Counted from the stretch's first letter, positions 27,025 through 36,859 are shown. The stretch is 64,000 nucleotides of DNA from Thiobacillus denitrificans ATCC 25259 (GCF_000012745.1 NC_007404.1:1550001-1614000); one strand, 5' to 3'. Translations and numbers: made by a program. Notes: generated by a model not told the origin, from the letters alone.

Positions 27025-28065
27025 TTATAGCCACCCTTGAGCGTCTAGCCGACTCCATGCAGCCCGCACATGCGCAGGCTGCATGATCCTTGCCTTGCGC
27101 TCATTCCAGGCATGTACGGCGCTGACTACCTGATCGAATGAATGCGCGGTCGGTTCATGGGTTGCAACCCAATGAACCGTAGCCAGTAATTCCATTCCGT
27201 ATGGCGTCTGAAAACCCTCGATCAGATTCGCGACACGCTCAACGTGCCGGGCCAAAGCAGCGTGCCCGCTTGCACTGACGTACTGCTCTGCCTCGGCAAG
27301 TGCGTCTTCCAGCGGTTCGATTTCAGCATCCACAACGCCATCGCCAAGGCCACGTATGAAGTGGCCCTCCATCCGGTTCAGCGCGTGGCGCAGTTGATCG
27401 GAATAGGGTCCATATTGATTCTTGACGAATGACAGACTGAGGCTCTCGCCAGCCTCTTGCAGGAAGTAAGCAAGCTTCTGCACTTCGATACGAGACAAAC
27501 CGTATTCCAGAGAACGATAGGTATCGAGTACCTTGAGGATAGCTGCGCGACCCGCCGTCATCTTTGGACGTGAGGTTTTCACTTCCATGCTCTTCGGATC
27601 AGGCGCGCCAGCAGGCGCGAATAGTCGCACTTCCACGTCTGGCAGAACGGCAAATGCCTGTTCGATAAGCGGGCGCACTTCATCCCATTCCAGCCCGCCG
27701 TTGCCGCAACCAAGCGGTGGAATGGCAATGGAGCGAATGCCAAGCCGTTTGACTTGTGCAACCAGATCAACCAGCCCATCACGAATGAACTCAACTCGTG
27801 ACTTGCCGCGCCAATGGTCCTTGGTTGGGAAGTTGATGATGTAGTTGGGTTTGACCAAGCCGCCGGAGTCGAAGACAAACATGGTTCCCGGACGAACTTG
27901 TTTGGCTTTGCACGCCGCTTCGTAGGCGCTGTAATTCGCCGGCCACTTGTTCTTGAACTGGAGCGCAATGCCTTTGCCCATCACGCCAACACAATTCACC
28001 GTGTTGACGATGGCATCCACATCGTCCTGCCGTAACAAATCGCCCTGTTTAATCGTGATTGTCAC
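27025..28065 (-). CDS. darG: DarG, macrodomain antitoxin (DNA ADP-ribosyl glycohydrolase)
   Basis: 346 residues. Residues 1-150 are a macrodomain: GDLLRQDDVDAIVNTVNCVG, then MGKGIALQFK, the FPTKDHWRGKS segment (its lysine corresponds to the essential lysine of Thermus DarG, as I recall) and IPPLGCGNGGLEW. Residues 170-346 are the helical C-terminal domain that binds the toxin in full-length DarG. It removes ADP-ribose from thymidine in DNA and neutralises DarT. GTG 28065 is chosen: it lies two bases after the darT stop with GGGG upstream; a GTG at 28089 would overlap darT. Last gene of the res-mod-darT-darG operon. Confidence 0.9.
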   Translation of the reverse strand: MTITIKQGDLLRQDDVDAIVNTVNCVGVMGKGIALQFKNKWPANYSAYEAACKAKQVRPGTMFVFDSGGLVKPNYIINFPTKDHWRGKSRVEFIRDGLVDLVAQVKRLGIRSIAIPPLGCGNGGLEWDEVRPLIEQAFAVLPDVEVRLFAPAGAPDPKSMEVKTSRPKMTAGRAAILKVLDTYRSLEYGLSRIEVQKLAYFLQEAGESLSLSFVKNQYGPYSDQLRHALNRMEGHFIRGLGDGVVDAEIEPLEDALAEAEQYVSASGHAALARHVERVANLIEGFQTPYGMELLATVHWVATHEPTAHSFDQVVSAVHAWNERKARIMQPAHVRAAWSRLDAQGWL

Positions 28066-28067
28066 GT

Positions 28068-28748
28068 CTATTGCCCCAGAAAATACCACTCGGGTTTAAC
28101 CACCACCGGCAATTTTACGCCTGCCTGATCCAGAATCGCACGTACCACGTCGGCGTGGCCTCGATCGATCGCGCCGATGCGCGTAAATCTGACCAAGGGC
28201 ACCATGCCTTTGACCAGAAACTCGGCCTGCCGCCGCTCCATTCGGTCGCTATAACGTGCATGGTCCAGTTTGCTCTGCCAATACTTGCAGTAGCCATCCA
28301 GGGCGGGCGACTCGCAGATCAAATCCCAAGCCACTTTGTCGAGGTTGGCCAAGCCCGTATACGGTGTGCTCCAGGCCAGCGTTGCATTGAGGTCATAGAA
28401 CACAAAGTCTTCCCCCGCTGCCGTCACATGTTCCACCGTCGTTTCAAAATGGGCAATATCCGCCTGCCGCCAGTCACATCCAGCGACACGCCCGCCGTTG
28501 ATGGCTAAAAGCATGGGCGAACGCGGCGCGAAATAGAACGGCACAAAGTCGTGAACCAGCCCGCCCGGCGGGTTAGGCACTGACTTGATGGAGCGGGCAC
28601 CCTGCGCACCTTGATGGGCGATATTCTGGTAAGCAATGCCATTCGTTGCGCCCTGATTCTTGGACAGCAACGCGCCTGCCGCACAAATTGCCGGCAAATT
28701 GGCAATTGCCGTGATGTGAAACAGGCGGACAGGATTTGGCACCGCCAT
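28068..28748 (-). CDS. darT: DarT, DNA thymidine ADP-ribosyltransferase toxin
   Basis: 226 residues, full length for DarT (DUF4433). LFHITAIANLPAICAAGALLS holds the NAD-contacting histidine; HDFVPFYFAPRSPMLLAING includes the catalytic-region arginine; and the catalytic glutamate lies in RRQAEFLVKG. It ADP-ribosylates thymidine in single-stranded DNA within short motifs, blocking replication; some DarTG pairs stop phages. It begins five bases after the mod stop and is followed at once by darG, so four genes are likely one transcript. All key residues look intact. Confidence 0.92.
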   Translation of the reverse strand: MAVPNPVRLFHITAIANLPAICAAGALLSKNQGATNGIAYQNIAHQGAQGARSIKSVPNPPGGLVHDFVPFYFAPRSPMLLAINGGRVAGCDWRQADIAHFETTVEHVTAAGEDFVFYDLNATLAWSTPYTGLANLDKVAWDLICESPALDGYCKYWQSKLDHARYSDRMERRQAEFLVKGMVPLVRFTRIGAIDRGHADVVRAILDQAGVKLPVVVKPEWYFLGQ

Positions 28749-28753
28749 GGCGC

Positions 28754-31093
28754 TTAGCCCACGCTCACCGGCACCAGCACCATGGTGTCGTTGCCGAAGA
28801 TATCAATCACCTTTACGGCCACGGTATAGCGGCCAGCCTGGGTGTAGGTGTGCGGCGCGGAAATCATTTCCAGGTCGCGACTCTTGCGGGTGCGGAAGCT
28901 CTGCCACTCGTTTTCAAAGATGTAGCCGCCGGTCCAGCGTTCCTCGAACTCCGGCAGGGTCAACTCGCCCTGCGGCGGCTCGAAGCCGGGAAGGCTGCCG
29001 TCAATGCCTGCGCCCTTGGCGACCTTGATGATTTCCTTGCGGCTCATGTAGTCGAAGTCCACCGCCCAGTAGTCCACCCAGTCGGTCCAGTTCTTGGTAA
29101 GAATCTCGCGGGTGACGACGCCGTCCTTGTCCTTGCTCAACTTGATAAGCTGGCCTTGTTCGCAAACAACCTGGCTCTTGCCATTTTTCAGGCTAGCGGC
29201 AGCGGCCTCGGCCGCGCCCTGGGTGTAGTAGACGGAAAAATCCGTCAGCTCGATCTGCAGCGTGAACTTGTCTTTCTTGGCGTAGCGCGGCGTGGCCTCG
29301 ACGAAGCTGATATCGAAGAACACCACCTGGCCTTTTTCGACCGCGCGCTTGTCGAACACTTCGGGCGGAATCTGCTTTGGCACCAGGTCGATACCCTTCT
29401 GCTTGGCCTCCTCCAGCACTGCCGGGAACAGGCCCATCTCGAACTCGAAGGCGAGCATGTCCACGCGCGAGGCGCCGCGCTTGCGACACTCGGTGATGAC
29501 TTCCTCCACGAACAGCCGGCCCACGGGCAGGTTGATGGGGCCGATCACGACCAGCCGCCCCGCGTTCTTGCCATGGAAGAAGCTTTCGCCCTCCAGCGGC
29601 TGGGCCTTGTAGGCGCGCAGGATGAGATCACGGAACTCGCGCTCTTTTTGTGCCAGTAGCTGTTCCTTCTGATGGCCGTTCAAGCGCCCACCAACATTGA
29701 GATAAGCCTGGCGCTCATACCGACCCAGGTTCAACACCTCGAAGGCGCGGAACGGCTTGCCGGAGTCCTTCAGTTGCCGCTGCACCCCAATCATGCGCTT
29801 GCGCGTGGTGTGAACACCAAACTTGCCGAGATCGGTTGCTATCCACTTGCGGCCTAGCTTTTCTGCCACTGCAGCGGTCGTACCACTGCCACAAAAAAAG
29901 TCCGCCACCAAATCACCTTCGTTGCTACTGGCTTTGATAATACGTTCGAGCAGAGCTTCTGGTTTTTGGGTGGGGTAGTCTAGTCTCTCCGACGAAGTTG
30001 GACTGATGCGGTTCACTTCGTCCCATAAATCGACTACCGGCGTGCCTTCCGCATCTTTGAGGAATTTCTTACGACTAAGACTCTTCCCGGTTGAAGAAAG
30101 TACGATCTCACCCTGCTCATAAAGCTTGGTCATTGTTTCAAATGAATACCGCCAATAGCCCTTAACGCCCAGAAAATCGTAATAAGGGTTACCTTTTGCC
30201 GCCCCGCCAGGGCCATCGACTGGCATCAGACGATACCGCTCGCCAGTCTTTTCTTCCGTGTATTTGTAATCCCTAGCGAGCACGTCATCCGTGTAGGGTT
30301 TGTGTTGTGGATTCCATATCCCTTTTTCGCTCTTCCGGAAAAGAAGAATTGTCTCGGTAGTCCTTCCAAAATGGGACGCCCCCTGGCCAGTATCTCCGTG
30401 TGCATGAGAGCGCTTCCACGTAATCTCATTGACGATGTTCGCTGATCCAAACACCTCCTCACAAGCAAGCCTGACATAGTGAGCAACAGTCTTTCCCATG
30501 TGTACATATATTGAGCCATCGTCCGCCAGCAAATCCCGCATCAAAATCAAGCGCTCATAGACCATCGAGATAAAGGAATCCGCCCCGCGCCCCCAAGTGT
30601 CGCGGTAGGCTATCTGTTCCAGCAGGTTGGGCTCCTTGTGGAAGGTCTCGCCGCCGATCTCGATGTCCATAGAGAAATCGGCTCCCACATCGAAGGGCGG
30701 GTCGATGTAAATCAGCTTCAAGCCACCTGCATCCTCGATCTGCTGGCGTAGCGCGCCGCTCTTAAGCGATGAAAGAATTAGTTTGTTATCACCCCAGATG
30801 AGCTTGTTGGTCCAGCCCTTAAGCTGGCGGCCGCGGGTGTCGAACAGGTCCATGGTACCGAGTTCCGGTTTTTCCAGACGCGGCTCGTCCACATGCTCCA
30901 GCGACTGAAATGGCAGCACGGTGGTGCAGACCTCGCGGCTCTTGCCGTTCCACACCAGTTCCACTTCGCGCTTGTCCTCGAACAGGATGAAGCGGTATTT
31001 CTCGGGCAAGGCTTTGCCTTCCTGAATCAACTGTATGAGATCGCGCTTTTCGGCGTCCGTCAGGTCGTAGGCTTCCTTGGGCTGGCGGGCCAT
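28754..31093 (-). CDS. mod: Type III restriction-modification methyltransferase (Mod)
   Basis: 779 residues. Beta-class N6-adenine (or N4-cytosine) methyltransferase order: catalytic DPPF at 131-134, then the SAM motif FCGSGTT at 400-406, with the target recognition region between them (about 225-375). The C-terminal 350 residues are typical of this larger Mod subgroup and end in a beta-rich segment ([19 protein letters not shown]). The stop of res and this start are two bases apart. The central part is clearly AT-richer than the two ends, a mosaic pattern that suggests exchange of the recognition region. Confidence 0.88.
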   Translation of the reverse strand: MARQPKEAYDLTDAEKRDLIQLIQEGKALPEKYRFILFEDKREVELVWNGKSREVCTTVLPFQSLEHVDEPRLEKPELGTMDLFDTRGRQLKGWTNKLIWGDNKLILSSLKSGALRQQIEDAGGLKLIYIDPPFDVGADFSMDIEIGGETFHKEPNLLEQIAYRDTWGRGADSFISMVYERLILMRDLLADDGSIYVHMGKTVAHYVRLACEEVFGSANIVNEITWKRSHAHGDTGQGASHFGRTTETILLFRKSEKGIWNPQHKPYTDDVLARDYKYTEEKTGERYRLMPVDGPGGAAKGNPYYDFLGVKGYWRYSFETMTKLYEQGEIVLSSTGKSLSRKKFLKDAEGTPVVDLWDEVNRISPTSSERLDYPTQKPEALLERIIKASSNEGDLVADFFCGSGTTAAVAEKLGRKWIATDLGKFGVHTTRKRMIGVQRQLKDSGKPFRAFEVLNLGRYERQAYLNVGGRLNGHQKEQLLAQKEREFRDLILRAYKAQPLEGESFFHGKNAGRLVVIGPINLPVGRLFVEEVITECRKRGASRVDMLAFEFEMGLFPAVLEEAKQKGIDLVPKQIPPEVFDKRAVEKGQVVFFDISFVEATPRYAKKDKFTLQIELTDFSVYYTQGAAEAAAASLKNGKSQVVCEQGQLIKLSKDKDGVVTREILTKNWTDWVDYWAVDFDYMSRKEIIKVAKGAGIDGSLPGFEPPQGELTLPEFEERWTGGYIFENEWQSFRTRKSRDLEMISAPHTYTQAGRYTVAVKVIDIFGNDTMVLVPVSVG

Positions 31094-31095
31094 GT

Positions 31096-33813
31096 TCAGA
31101 TCTCCTGAAATTCGGTAAAGCTCGCGGCGAGCGCGGCGAAGGTCTTAGGCGGGTTGCGCTCATAGCCTTGTTGGTCCACGTATACGAAGCGGTAGGCCGC
31201 CCCCCCCTCGGCCTGGCTGGCCTGGGTTGCATCCGCACACCACTGGCGCAGGCGGGCCATCTTTTGCGGCAGGTCAAGTTCGGCGCGCCCCTTGGTTTCG
31301 ATGATCCAGACCGTGCCGTCGGCGGTTTTCAGCAGGAAGTCCGGCACGTAATTCGATAAATCGCCGTCGGCCTTGACGTAATCGATCTTGAACCCGACGG
31401 CGAGGTAGTTCTTGGCGAAGGCGACAACATCCGGTGCGTCGTCGAGAAAGCTGGCGAAGGCCATTTCGAATCCGCCCGCATGCGGCTCGCCGACGATCTT
31501 GCTGAATACCGATTTCTTCGGGGCGAAATAGGGGCGGTTTTCGGTACGGAAGGGGCGCGTGTCGCGCAGGCGGATGCGATCTTCAATACGGCAGGTGCCG
31601 GTGTCCTGGACCGTAAGCGTGTTGATGGCTTTTTTGAATGCGTCGAACAACACTTTCCCGGCATCGGGCTCGGAGAGATTGCGCAGCACCACCGGATCAT
31701 CGAGGCTTACCGGAGAGTCGGCGAACAGGTGCTCGGCCATGAAGGTCTTGACCTTGGGATAGAGCACGTCGTAACCGCCGACGAGGCGCAGTTCCTTGAG
31801 TAGTTGGCGGGCAAAGAAACCGACCACTGATCGGTAATCGGCCGGCCCGGCACCGTCGAGCAGGATGGTGTGGTGGATTTCGGCATCCAGCATGGTTTTG
31901 AAGACGATCTCGCGGGTTTCCTCGGGGGTGAAATCCTTGAGCTTCAGCTTGGCGTTGCCCAGCCTGGCCGGATCGAGCGCGTCGATATCCTGGTATTCGC
32001 GGTTGAAGCGACGGGTCAGCCGAGGGAGTTCGATATCCAGCGCGTCCAGATCCTTGTCGGCGTTTTGCGCCTCCACCTCGACGACCAGCGAATCCTGCCG
32101 CTTGGTTCCGCCGCCCATGGGGCGATATTCGAGCTGGACGCCTTCGCTCTGGATGGATTCGACGAATTCCATGAAGGTGGGCGTGCCCATGACCGAAACG
32201 GTTTCGGGCGTGTCGGAGCCGAAATACATGCGGCGCAAGCCGCGGCCCAGAGTTTGCTCGGGCAGGATGTTGCTTTGCGCCGCGTAGGCGCGCAGGCCGA
32301 CGATGGTGGTGACGTTGCGCACGTCCCAGCCTTCCTTGAGCATCAGCACGGAAACAATGGCTTTATAGGGGCTGGCCCAGGAGTCGATTTCGTTGGACTG
32401 CTTGCGTAGGCGCTCCAGTTCTTCCTTGTTCTTGCCCGTGGCGGATTCGGAAATCTCGCCGTTGTTCTTGGTGTGGATGACGAGCACAGCGCCTTGCAGT
32501 TCGGGGCAGGTTTTTTCCAGCCAGGCGCCGACTTCGTCGCAGTTCTTGGTGTCGTCCACCATGACGAACATCACCGCCTTCTTGCCCAGCGCCTCGTGTT
32601 CGGCATAGCTCTTGCGCCATTCCTCGATGCCGAGGTTCAGGTAATCGGCGTAGTGCTCGGTGAAGATCGCGCTTTTGTGCTCCTGCAGGCGGGCACGGCT
32701 TGCCGGATCGGGCAGCACCGGGTGCTTCACCACATTCTGGTGGATGGCCTCGACCAGCGGATAGTCCGAAACGGTCTGCACGAAAATCGCACCGTTATTG
32801 TGCTTGGGCGTGGCCGTTACGTCCACTTGCAGCGCCAGACGGCCGTCCTTCTGCAGCATCCTGTGATGAATGTCCTGGATGCTTTTGAACCAGGCAAGGC
32901 GATCATCGTGGATGTGATGCGCCTCATCGTTGAACACGGCCAATTCATCCAGTTCGCGAACGATTTCACCCAGGTCAGCCCTGCTATCCGTGGTCTTTCC
33001 GGAGGGCTTGGAGCCAAAGGGCGACAGGAAATAATCGCGCAGGTCATCGTCTTCCAGCGTTGGTTCGCGAATGTCGCTGAGATAGACCCGATGAATGTTG
33101 GTCAGGAACAGATTGCCCGTATCGCGTTGGACGCGTACGTCATCCTGAATATGCAGCGTCATCTGGAAATCGTCGCGCCAGTTTTGGCCCTCGAAACCAT
33201 TGTCCGGAAGAATGGGATCGTTGAAGAAGATGCGCAGCCCATCGAAATCCGCACGCAAACGATCCAGCACAATGATGTTGGGTGCGATCAGCAGAAAATT
33301 TCGTGAAAGCGGCGAATCTGCTTCGTAGAGCTTGTGGAAGTAGCTCCAGGCCATGAGCAGGGAGAGCACCTTGGTCTTGCCTGCGCCGGTGGCCATTTTG
33401 ACGACATACCGGGGCCAGTCCTCCGGGAACATTCCGGAGGATGCAGCACCCGACGCATCGAAGCGCAACAAATCGAACTTGTCCCGCACCTTCCGCACGT
33501 CGTGCAGCCAGATCACGGTTTCCACGGCTTCGCGCTGTGCGAAGTAATAGCGGTACGGCGATAGGCTACCGTCTGCCTGTTCGAGCAAGTGCCCGGTTCC
33601 AAACCACCAGTTCAGTAACGCGCGGGAAGTGCCAGATGCGCCAGCATAGTTTGCGTCTCTCCACGCCTTGATTTCTTCACGAATCTTGGCAACCAAGGGA
33701 GGCAATAGCTTTTCGTAAGCTGTGCTGCGCAACTCTTCGGCGGCAGGAAACCACCGCTGGTCGGGCAGCAACTCGTCATAGGGCGACTCAGGCAATTCAG
33801 GATGGAGGGCCAT
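31096..33813 (-). CDS. res: Type III restriction enzyme subunit (Res), helicase-nuclease
   Basis: 905 residues. Superfamily 2 helicase: Walker A MATGAGKT at 140-147, DEAH at 296-299, TATPKHNNG as motif III, and [10 protein letters not shown] as motif VI. The nuclease is at the C terminus: PDF (D825) and ETKG (839-842), the PD-(D/E)xK signature of type III Res proteins. Together with Mod it translocates or diffuses along DNA and cuts when unmethylated sites are found. It is the first gene of the res-mod-darT-darG operon; no strong ribosome binding site is seen. Confidence 0.9.
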   Translation of the reverse strand: MALHPELPESPYDELLPDQRWFPAAEELRSTAYEKLLPPLVAKIREEIKAWRDANYAGASGTSRALLNWWFGTGHLLEQADGSLSPYRYYFAQREAVETVIWLHDVRKVRDKFDLLRFDASGAASSGMFPEDWPRYVVKMATGAGKTKVLSLLMAWSYFHKLYEADSPLSRNFLLIAPNIIVLDRLRADFDGLRIFFNDPILPDNGFEGQNWRDDFQMTLHIQDDVRVQRDTGNLFLTNIHRVYLSDIREPTLEDDDLRDYFLSPFGSKPSGKTTDSRADLGEIVRELDELAVFNDEAHHIHDDRLAWFKSIQDIHHRMLQKDGRLALQVDVTATPKHNNGAIFVQTVSDYPLVEAIHQNVVKHPVLPDPASRARLQEHKSAIFTEHYADYLNLGIEEWRKSYAEHEALGKKAVMFVMVDDTKNCDEVGAWLEKTCPELQGAVLVIHTKNNGEISESATGKNKEELERLRKQSNEIDSWASPYKAIVSVLMLKEGWDVRNVTTIVGLRAYAAQSNILPEQTLGRGLRRMYFGSDTPETVSVMGTPTFMEFVESIQSEGVQLEYRPMGGGTKRQDSLVVEVEAQNADKDLDALDIELPRLTRRFNREYQDIDALDPARLGNAKLKLKDFTPEETREIVFKTMLDAEIHHTILLDGAGPADYRSVVGFFARQLLKELRLVGGYDVLYPKVKTFMAEHLFADSPVSLDDPVVLRNLSEPDAGKVLFDAFKKAINTLTVQDTGTCRIEDRIRLRDTRPFRTENRPYFAPKKSVFSKIVGEPHAGGFEMAFASFLDDAPDVVAFAKNYLAVGFKIDYVKADGDLSNYVPDFLLKTADGTVWIIETKGRAELDLPQKMARLRQWCADATQASQAEGGAAYRFVYVDQQGYERNPPKTFAALAASFTEFQEI

Positions 33814-33918
33814 ATATCAATAGAACGAGAATGTTCCTTGTGCTTGTTATCAGGCGAATCTTCGCACATCGGCGCACCTCTCGGCCGCAGCGTGTGTGGC
33901 TCTACCGGCTGGTACGAC

Positions 33919-34068
33919 TCACCCATACAACTCATCGGGCTGCCGATATCGAGCAGCATGGATTTCGTTCTCGGTGATTTGTAGGTGAGTGATGCGGTAG
34001 CTGTAGATCAAGCGATGGCCCGCTGGCCCTGGAGCTTCGCGGCCGCCGCTGCCCTGCCCAGCCTGCAT
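33919..34068 (-). pseudogene. Possible remnant of a RelE/ParE-type toxin gene
   Basis: A 49-codon frame whose last part, HRLIYSYRITHLQITENEIHAARY, resembles the final strands of RelE/ParE toxins. The earlier residues are glycine/alanine-rich and do not fit the family, so at most the tail survives. It lies just downstream of a PIN-domain fragment in the same direction. The call rests on a short pattern. Confidence 0.3.
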
Positions 34069-34093
34069 ATGCAGCTGCTCCTATGCAACCGCT

Positions 34094-34294
34094 TCATAGA
34101 CCAATGGCTTTCAGGAACTGCTCGGCTGTAACGACGAGGCATTTCAACTCCGCGGCCAGGCTCAGCGGATCCTGGTCGCCGCTGAGGAGGGAGTCGGCCT
34201 TGCCGGAGATAGTGAGTTGCAGGAACGGCTGGTCGAAGGGATCGCGGCAGTCGGGCGTAATGGTCGTTGGATTGCGTCACCGCGAGTACCCCGA
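34094..34294 (-). pseudogene. C-terminal fragment of a PIN-domain toxin gene
   Basis: Read toward the TGA at 34096, this frame gives TPDCRDPFDQPFLQLTISGK and then ADSLLSGDQDPLSLAAELK, ending VVTAEQFLKAIGL. This matches the last third of PIN-domain ribonucleases of the COG1569 type, including the conserved DP.DQPFL and GD.D acidic positions. An in-frame TGA lies a few codons upstream and no start is present, so the N-terminal half is missing. It is a decayed toxin-antitoxin member inside the island. Confidence 0.65.
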
Positions 34295-34329
34295 ATGCTT
34301 GAGCCGTTGTCGCGCGCCCACCGGCGCCT

Positions 34330-35010
34330 TCACAACACCCGATTCACCTCGAACACCGCATCGATGCCCTCCCCGTTCCAGTTGTATTCCAGATACGCCG
34401 CGTGCAGGCAGTTTTTGACGATGCCGGTGCGCAGCGCCGCGAGGCATCCGCCGCCGGAGTGGCGGACCGATGGGTAGACGATGCCGAGCGCGCCTGCTGC
34501 GCGCAGGCTGCGGCCGATGGCTTGGGGGTAGCTGTAGTCGTCGGGGGCGACGATGCGCGGGTCGCTCTTACTGGCGACGCGCAGGTCGGCCGCTTCGCCG
34601 CGGGCTTGCACGCTGTAGAGCCGCATCTGCAATCGCATCGGCGGCTCGCGCGTGGCCTGCATGAAGCGAGCCGAATGGTAGCGTGTCTCGGCGATCGCGG
34701 TGTCGCGCTTGCGGGCGCAGTAGAAGACGCCGTAGCTGCCGTCGCTGAAGCGGCTGCCCTGCGGGTTGAGGTGGGTGAACGCGGCCATGATGCAGGTGCT
34801 GCCGGGGCCGAAGAGGCGTTCTTCGGGCGGGACGAGGCTGATGTCGCCGACCTCGTCGCGCAGGCGGTCGTTGGTCATGGCTTCGAGCGCGTAGAGCGCG
34901 TCGAAATCGTCGGGGCTGGCGACGCGCTCGAACAGGCCGACGGCGGGAAAGCGGCTCGGGATAACGCGCCAGGCCCGCGGCCAGTTGAGCCGCGTGGTCG
35001 GGTAGTTCAA
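34330..35010 (-). CDS. RES-domain toxin
   Basis: 226 residues. The RES domain spans about 12-200: WRVIPSRFP near the start, then GSRFSDGSYGVFYCARKRDTAIAE, carrying the family arginine, tyrosine and glutamate. RES toxins deplete NAD+ or ADP-ribosylate metabolic enzymes. The start is a TTG at 35010 whose last bases overlap the TGA of the antitoxin gene (TTGA), indicating translational coupling; no suitable ATG lies before the domain. It is partnered with the Xre/MbcA-like antitoxin upstream. Confidence 0.85.
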   Translation of the reverse strand: MNYPTTRLNWPRAWRVIPSRFPAVGLFERVASPDDFDALYALEAMTNDRLRDEVGDISLVPPEERLFGPGSTCIMAAFTHLNPQGSRFSDGSYGVFYCARKRDTAIAETRYHSARFMQATREPPMRLQMRLYSVQARGEAADLRVASKSDPRIVAPDDYSYPQAIGRSLRAAGALGIVYPSVRHSGGGCLAALRTGIVKNCLHAAYLEYNWNGEGIDAVFEVNRVL

Positions 35011-35423
35011 GCCCAGCCGCCGCGTTGCGCGTCGAGGTACTGGCGCACCGCGACGAGATCGGCGACGTTGCCGCCGAGCATGCGGTCGAGCGCGCTCTTG
35101 CCGCCGAAGAGCGGCGCGCTGTTGGGTTTTTTGACCCAGGCGTCGGCGGCGGCGGTGTCGGGCAGCAGGATCTGCAGCGCCTTGTAGATACCGAGCAGAT
35201 ACGACAGGCGCTCGAGCGTGTCGCGCCTGAGGTCGGCCGACTCGGGGGCGGATTTCCACTTGAAGAAGGTCGAGCGGCCCGGCGATCCGAGGAGCACCAT
35301 CTGTGCCTCGGTGTTGAGCGCCCAGTCGCGCGCGATGTTGAAGAAGGCGCGCAGGCCGGCGGCCGAAAGGTCACGCCCGACAGGCTTGTGCGCAGGTTTG
35401 ACGGCGTTGGCGGCGTGCTGCAT
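35007..35423 (-). CDS. Xre/MbcA/ParS-type antitoxin (DUF2384)
   Basis: 138 residues from ATG 35423, behind GGAGGGG. The N-terminal half is helical and DNA-binding-like (GLRAFFNIARDWALNTEAQMVLLG), and the C-terminal part has the DUF2384 toxin-binding pattern (RLSYLLGIYKALQILLPD, then ALDRMLGGNVADLVAVRQYLD). It neutralises the RES toxin encoded right behind it. A palindrome within the promoter upstream is a likely binding site for the complex. Confidence 0.88.
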   Translation of the reverse strand: MQHAANAVKPAHKPVGRDLSAAGLRAFFNIARDWALNTEAQMVLLGSPGRSTFFKWKSAPESADLRRDTLERLSYLLGIYKALQILLPDTAAADAWVKKPNSAPLFGGKSALDRMLGGNVADLVAVRQYLDAQRGGWA

Positions 35424-35459
35424 CGCGGCCCCTCCAGGATCAGAATGAACTTCGATTGA

Positions 35460-35488
35460 AATATAGTCCATTTGTGGACTTGCGGCAA
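35460..35488 (-). promoter_or_regulatory. Promoter with built-in palindromic operator for the Xre-RES operon
   Basis: The -35 TTGCCG (35488-35483) and -10 TATATT (35465-35460) are separated by 17 bases. Between and overlapping them lies a perfect inverted repeat AGTCCA-4-TGGACT (35465-35480). The start codon is 37 bases beyond the -10. A repressor dimer bound here would block RNA polymerase, fitting autoregulation by antitoxin or complex. Confidence 0.65.
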
Positions 35489-35580
35489 ATTCGGGGCGGG
35501 GTTGTGGGAGGCGTACGGTCCCGGCCGTTTTACAGTGCTTTCGGGCGGTGGGAGCCGCTGAGCCGGAGGCCACAGCAGCT

Positions 35581-36795
35581 TCAGCCCGCCCAGAGCGCGT
35601 CGAGGTCCTTGATCCCCCACTTGGCCGGGTCTTCGTGGCCGAGGATTTTTTCGTTCGCGCCGGGTCGCGAGAGGTCGACGACTTCGGGAACGATGTAAGT
35701 CTGCGATCGGGTCGAGAAGAAGGCCTTGACCCGCGGCACCAGCAGCGACTTGTCGGTCTGCTCGATCACCACGCCGAGCCGTCCGGAATCGAGCTTCACG
35801 AGCGAGCCGATCGGATAGATGCCGACGCATTTGATGAAGGCCTGGAACACGCGCGCGTCGAAGTGGCCGCGGCTCCACTCGGTCATCTTGCGTACCGACT
35901 CGGCGGGGCACCAGCCGGCCTTGTATGGGCGGTTGGAAGTGATCGCGTCGTAGACGTCGCAGACCGCACCCATTTTGGCGAAGAGGCTGATCGCGTCGGC
36001 GCCGAGGCCGTCGGGATAGCCGCTGCCGTCGACCTTTTCGTGGTGGTGGAGGCAGACGTCGAGCACGATGTCGCTGGCCTGCTGGCATTCGCCCAACATG
36101 CGGTGACCTTCGACCGGATGCCGCTGGATGATCCGGAATTCGTCGTCGGAAAGTCTGCCCGGCTTGTTCAGGACCTCGCCCGGCATACGCGCCTTGCCGA
36201 GGTCGTGCAGCAGGCCGGCCATCCCCGCCTCGCGCACGTCGCGGGCGTCGAGGCCGAGTCGCCGCGCGAGCGAGACCATCAGCGCGCACACGGCGACGCA
36301 ATGCATGTAGGTGTAGTCGTCCGCGCGCTTGAGCCGCGCGAGGCTGATGAGCGCCCCGGGGTTGCGCATCACCGACAGCGAAATCTCCTCGACCAGCTCG
36401 CCGGCGTTCTCGGTGCTGACGGCCTTGCCCATACGCGCTTCCTGGAACATGGAAAACATGGCGTTTCTGGCCTTGGCGCAAAGCGTCGCGGCACGTCGCA
36501 GCTCTTCGCTCATCGACGCGCGTGTGGACGGCTCGGTGTGCTGCGCGGCCCCGGCCGCCATCAGCGTTTCGGTGACCGAGGGATCGACCGCTTCCCGAAT
36601 CGCGCCCGGAACGTCGAGGCCCTTGGCGGTGTCGATCCAGACCTCGGCGATGCCGCAGTCGAGTATGCGTCGGATGTCCTCGGGGTCGGTCAGGGTGAAG
36701 CGGGCTCGCCAGAACGGGTGTGCCATCCACGCGCCGCACAATTCATGCAGGTGCATGCCGGGGCGCAGCTCGGCGGCCTTGATTTTTTTTAGCAT
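35581..36795 (-). CDS. HD-GYP domain cyclic di-GMP phosphodiesterase with N-terminal DUF3391-like region
   Basis: 404 residues from ATG 36795 (a GTG two codons earlier is possible). The N-terminal ~130 residues fit DUF3391 (KIKAAELRPGMHLHELCGAWM). The HD-GYP domain (about 135-330) has GLLHDLGKARMP (metal HD), a distal histidine in RHPVEGHRML, and HHHEKVDGSGYPDGL (GYP motif intact). It would hydrolyse cyclic di-GMP to pGpG or GMP. It marks the return to high-GC core sequence after the island and is the third cyclic di-GMP protein type in the window. Confidence 0.9.
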   Translation of the reverse strand: MLKKIKAAELRPGMHLHELCGAWMAHPFWRARFTLTDPEDIRRILDCGIAEVWIDTAKGLDVPGAIREAVDPSVTETLMAAGAAQHTEPSTRASMSEELRRAATLCAKARNAMFSMFQEARMGKAVSTENAGELVEEISLSVMRNPGALISLARLKRADDYTYMHCVAVCALMVSLARRLGLDARDVREAGMAGLLHDLGKARMPGEVLNKPGRLSDDEFRIIQRHPVEGHRMLGECQQASDIVLDVCLHHHEKVDGSGYPDGLGADAISLFAKMGAVCDVYDAITSNRPYKAGWCPAESVRKMTEWSRGHFDARVFQAFIKCVGIYPIGSLVKLDSGRLGVVIEQTDKSLLVPRVKAFFSTRSQTYIVPEVVDLSRPGANEKILGHEDPAKWGIKDLDALWAG

Positions 36796-36859
36796 TGTCA
36801 CGACGGATCTTATTGGTATCGTCGCGGCATTTTACGGCAGGCCGCGGCGCCGTCTACCC

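Noticed and set aside
34568-36739. A 723-codon minus-strand frame spanning HD-GYP, antitoxin and RES genes
   Set aside because: Each of the three genes is better explained in another frame with intact motifs; this frame is arginine/proline-rich.
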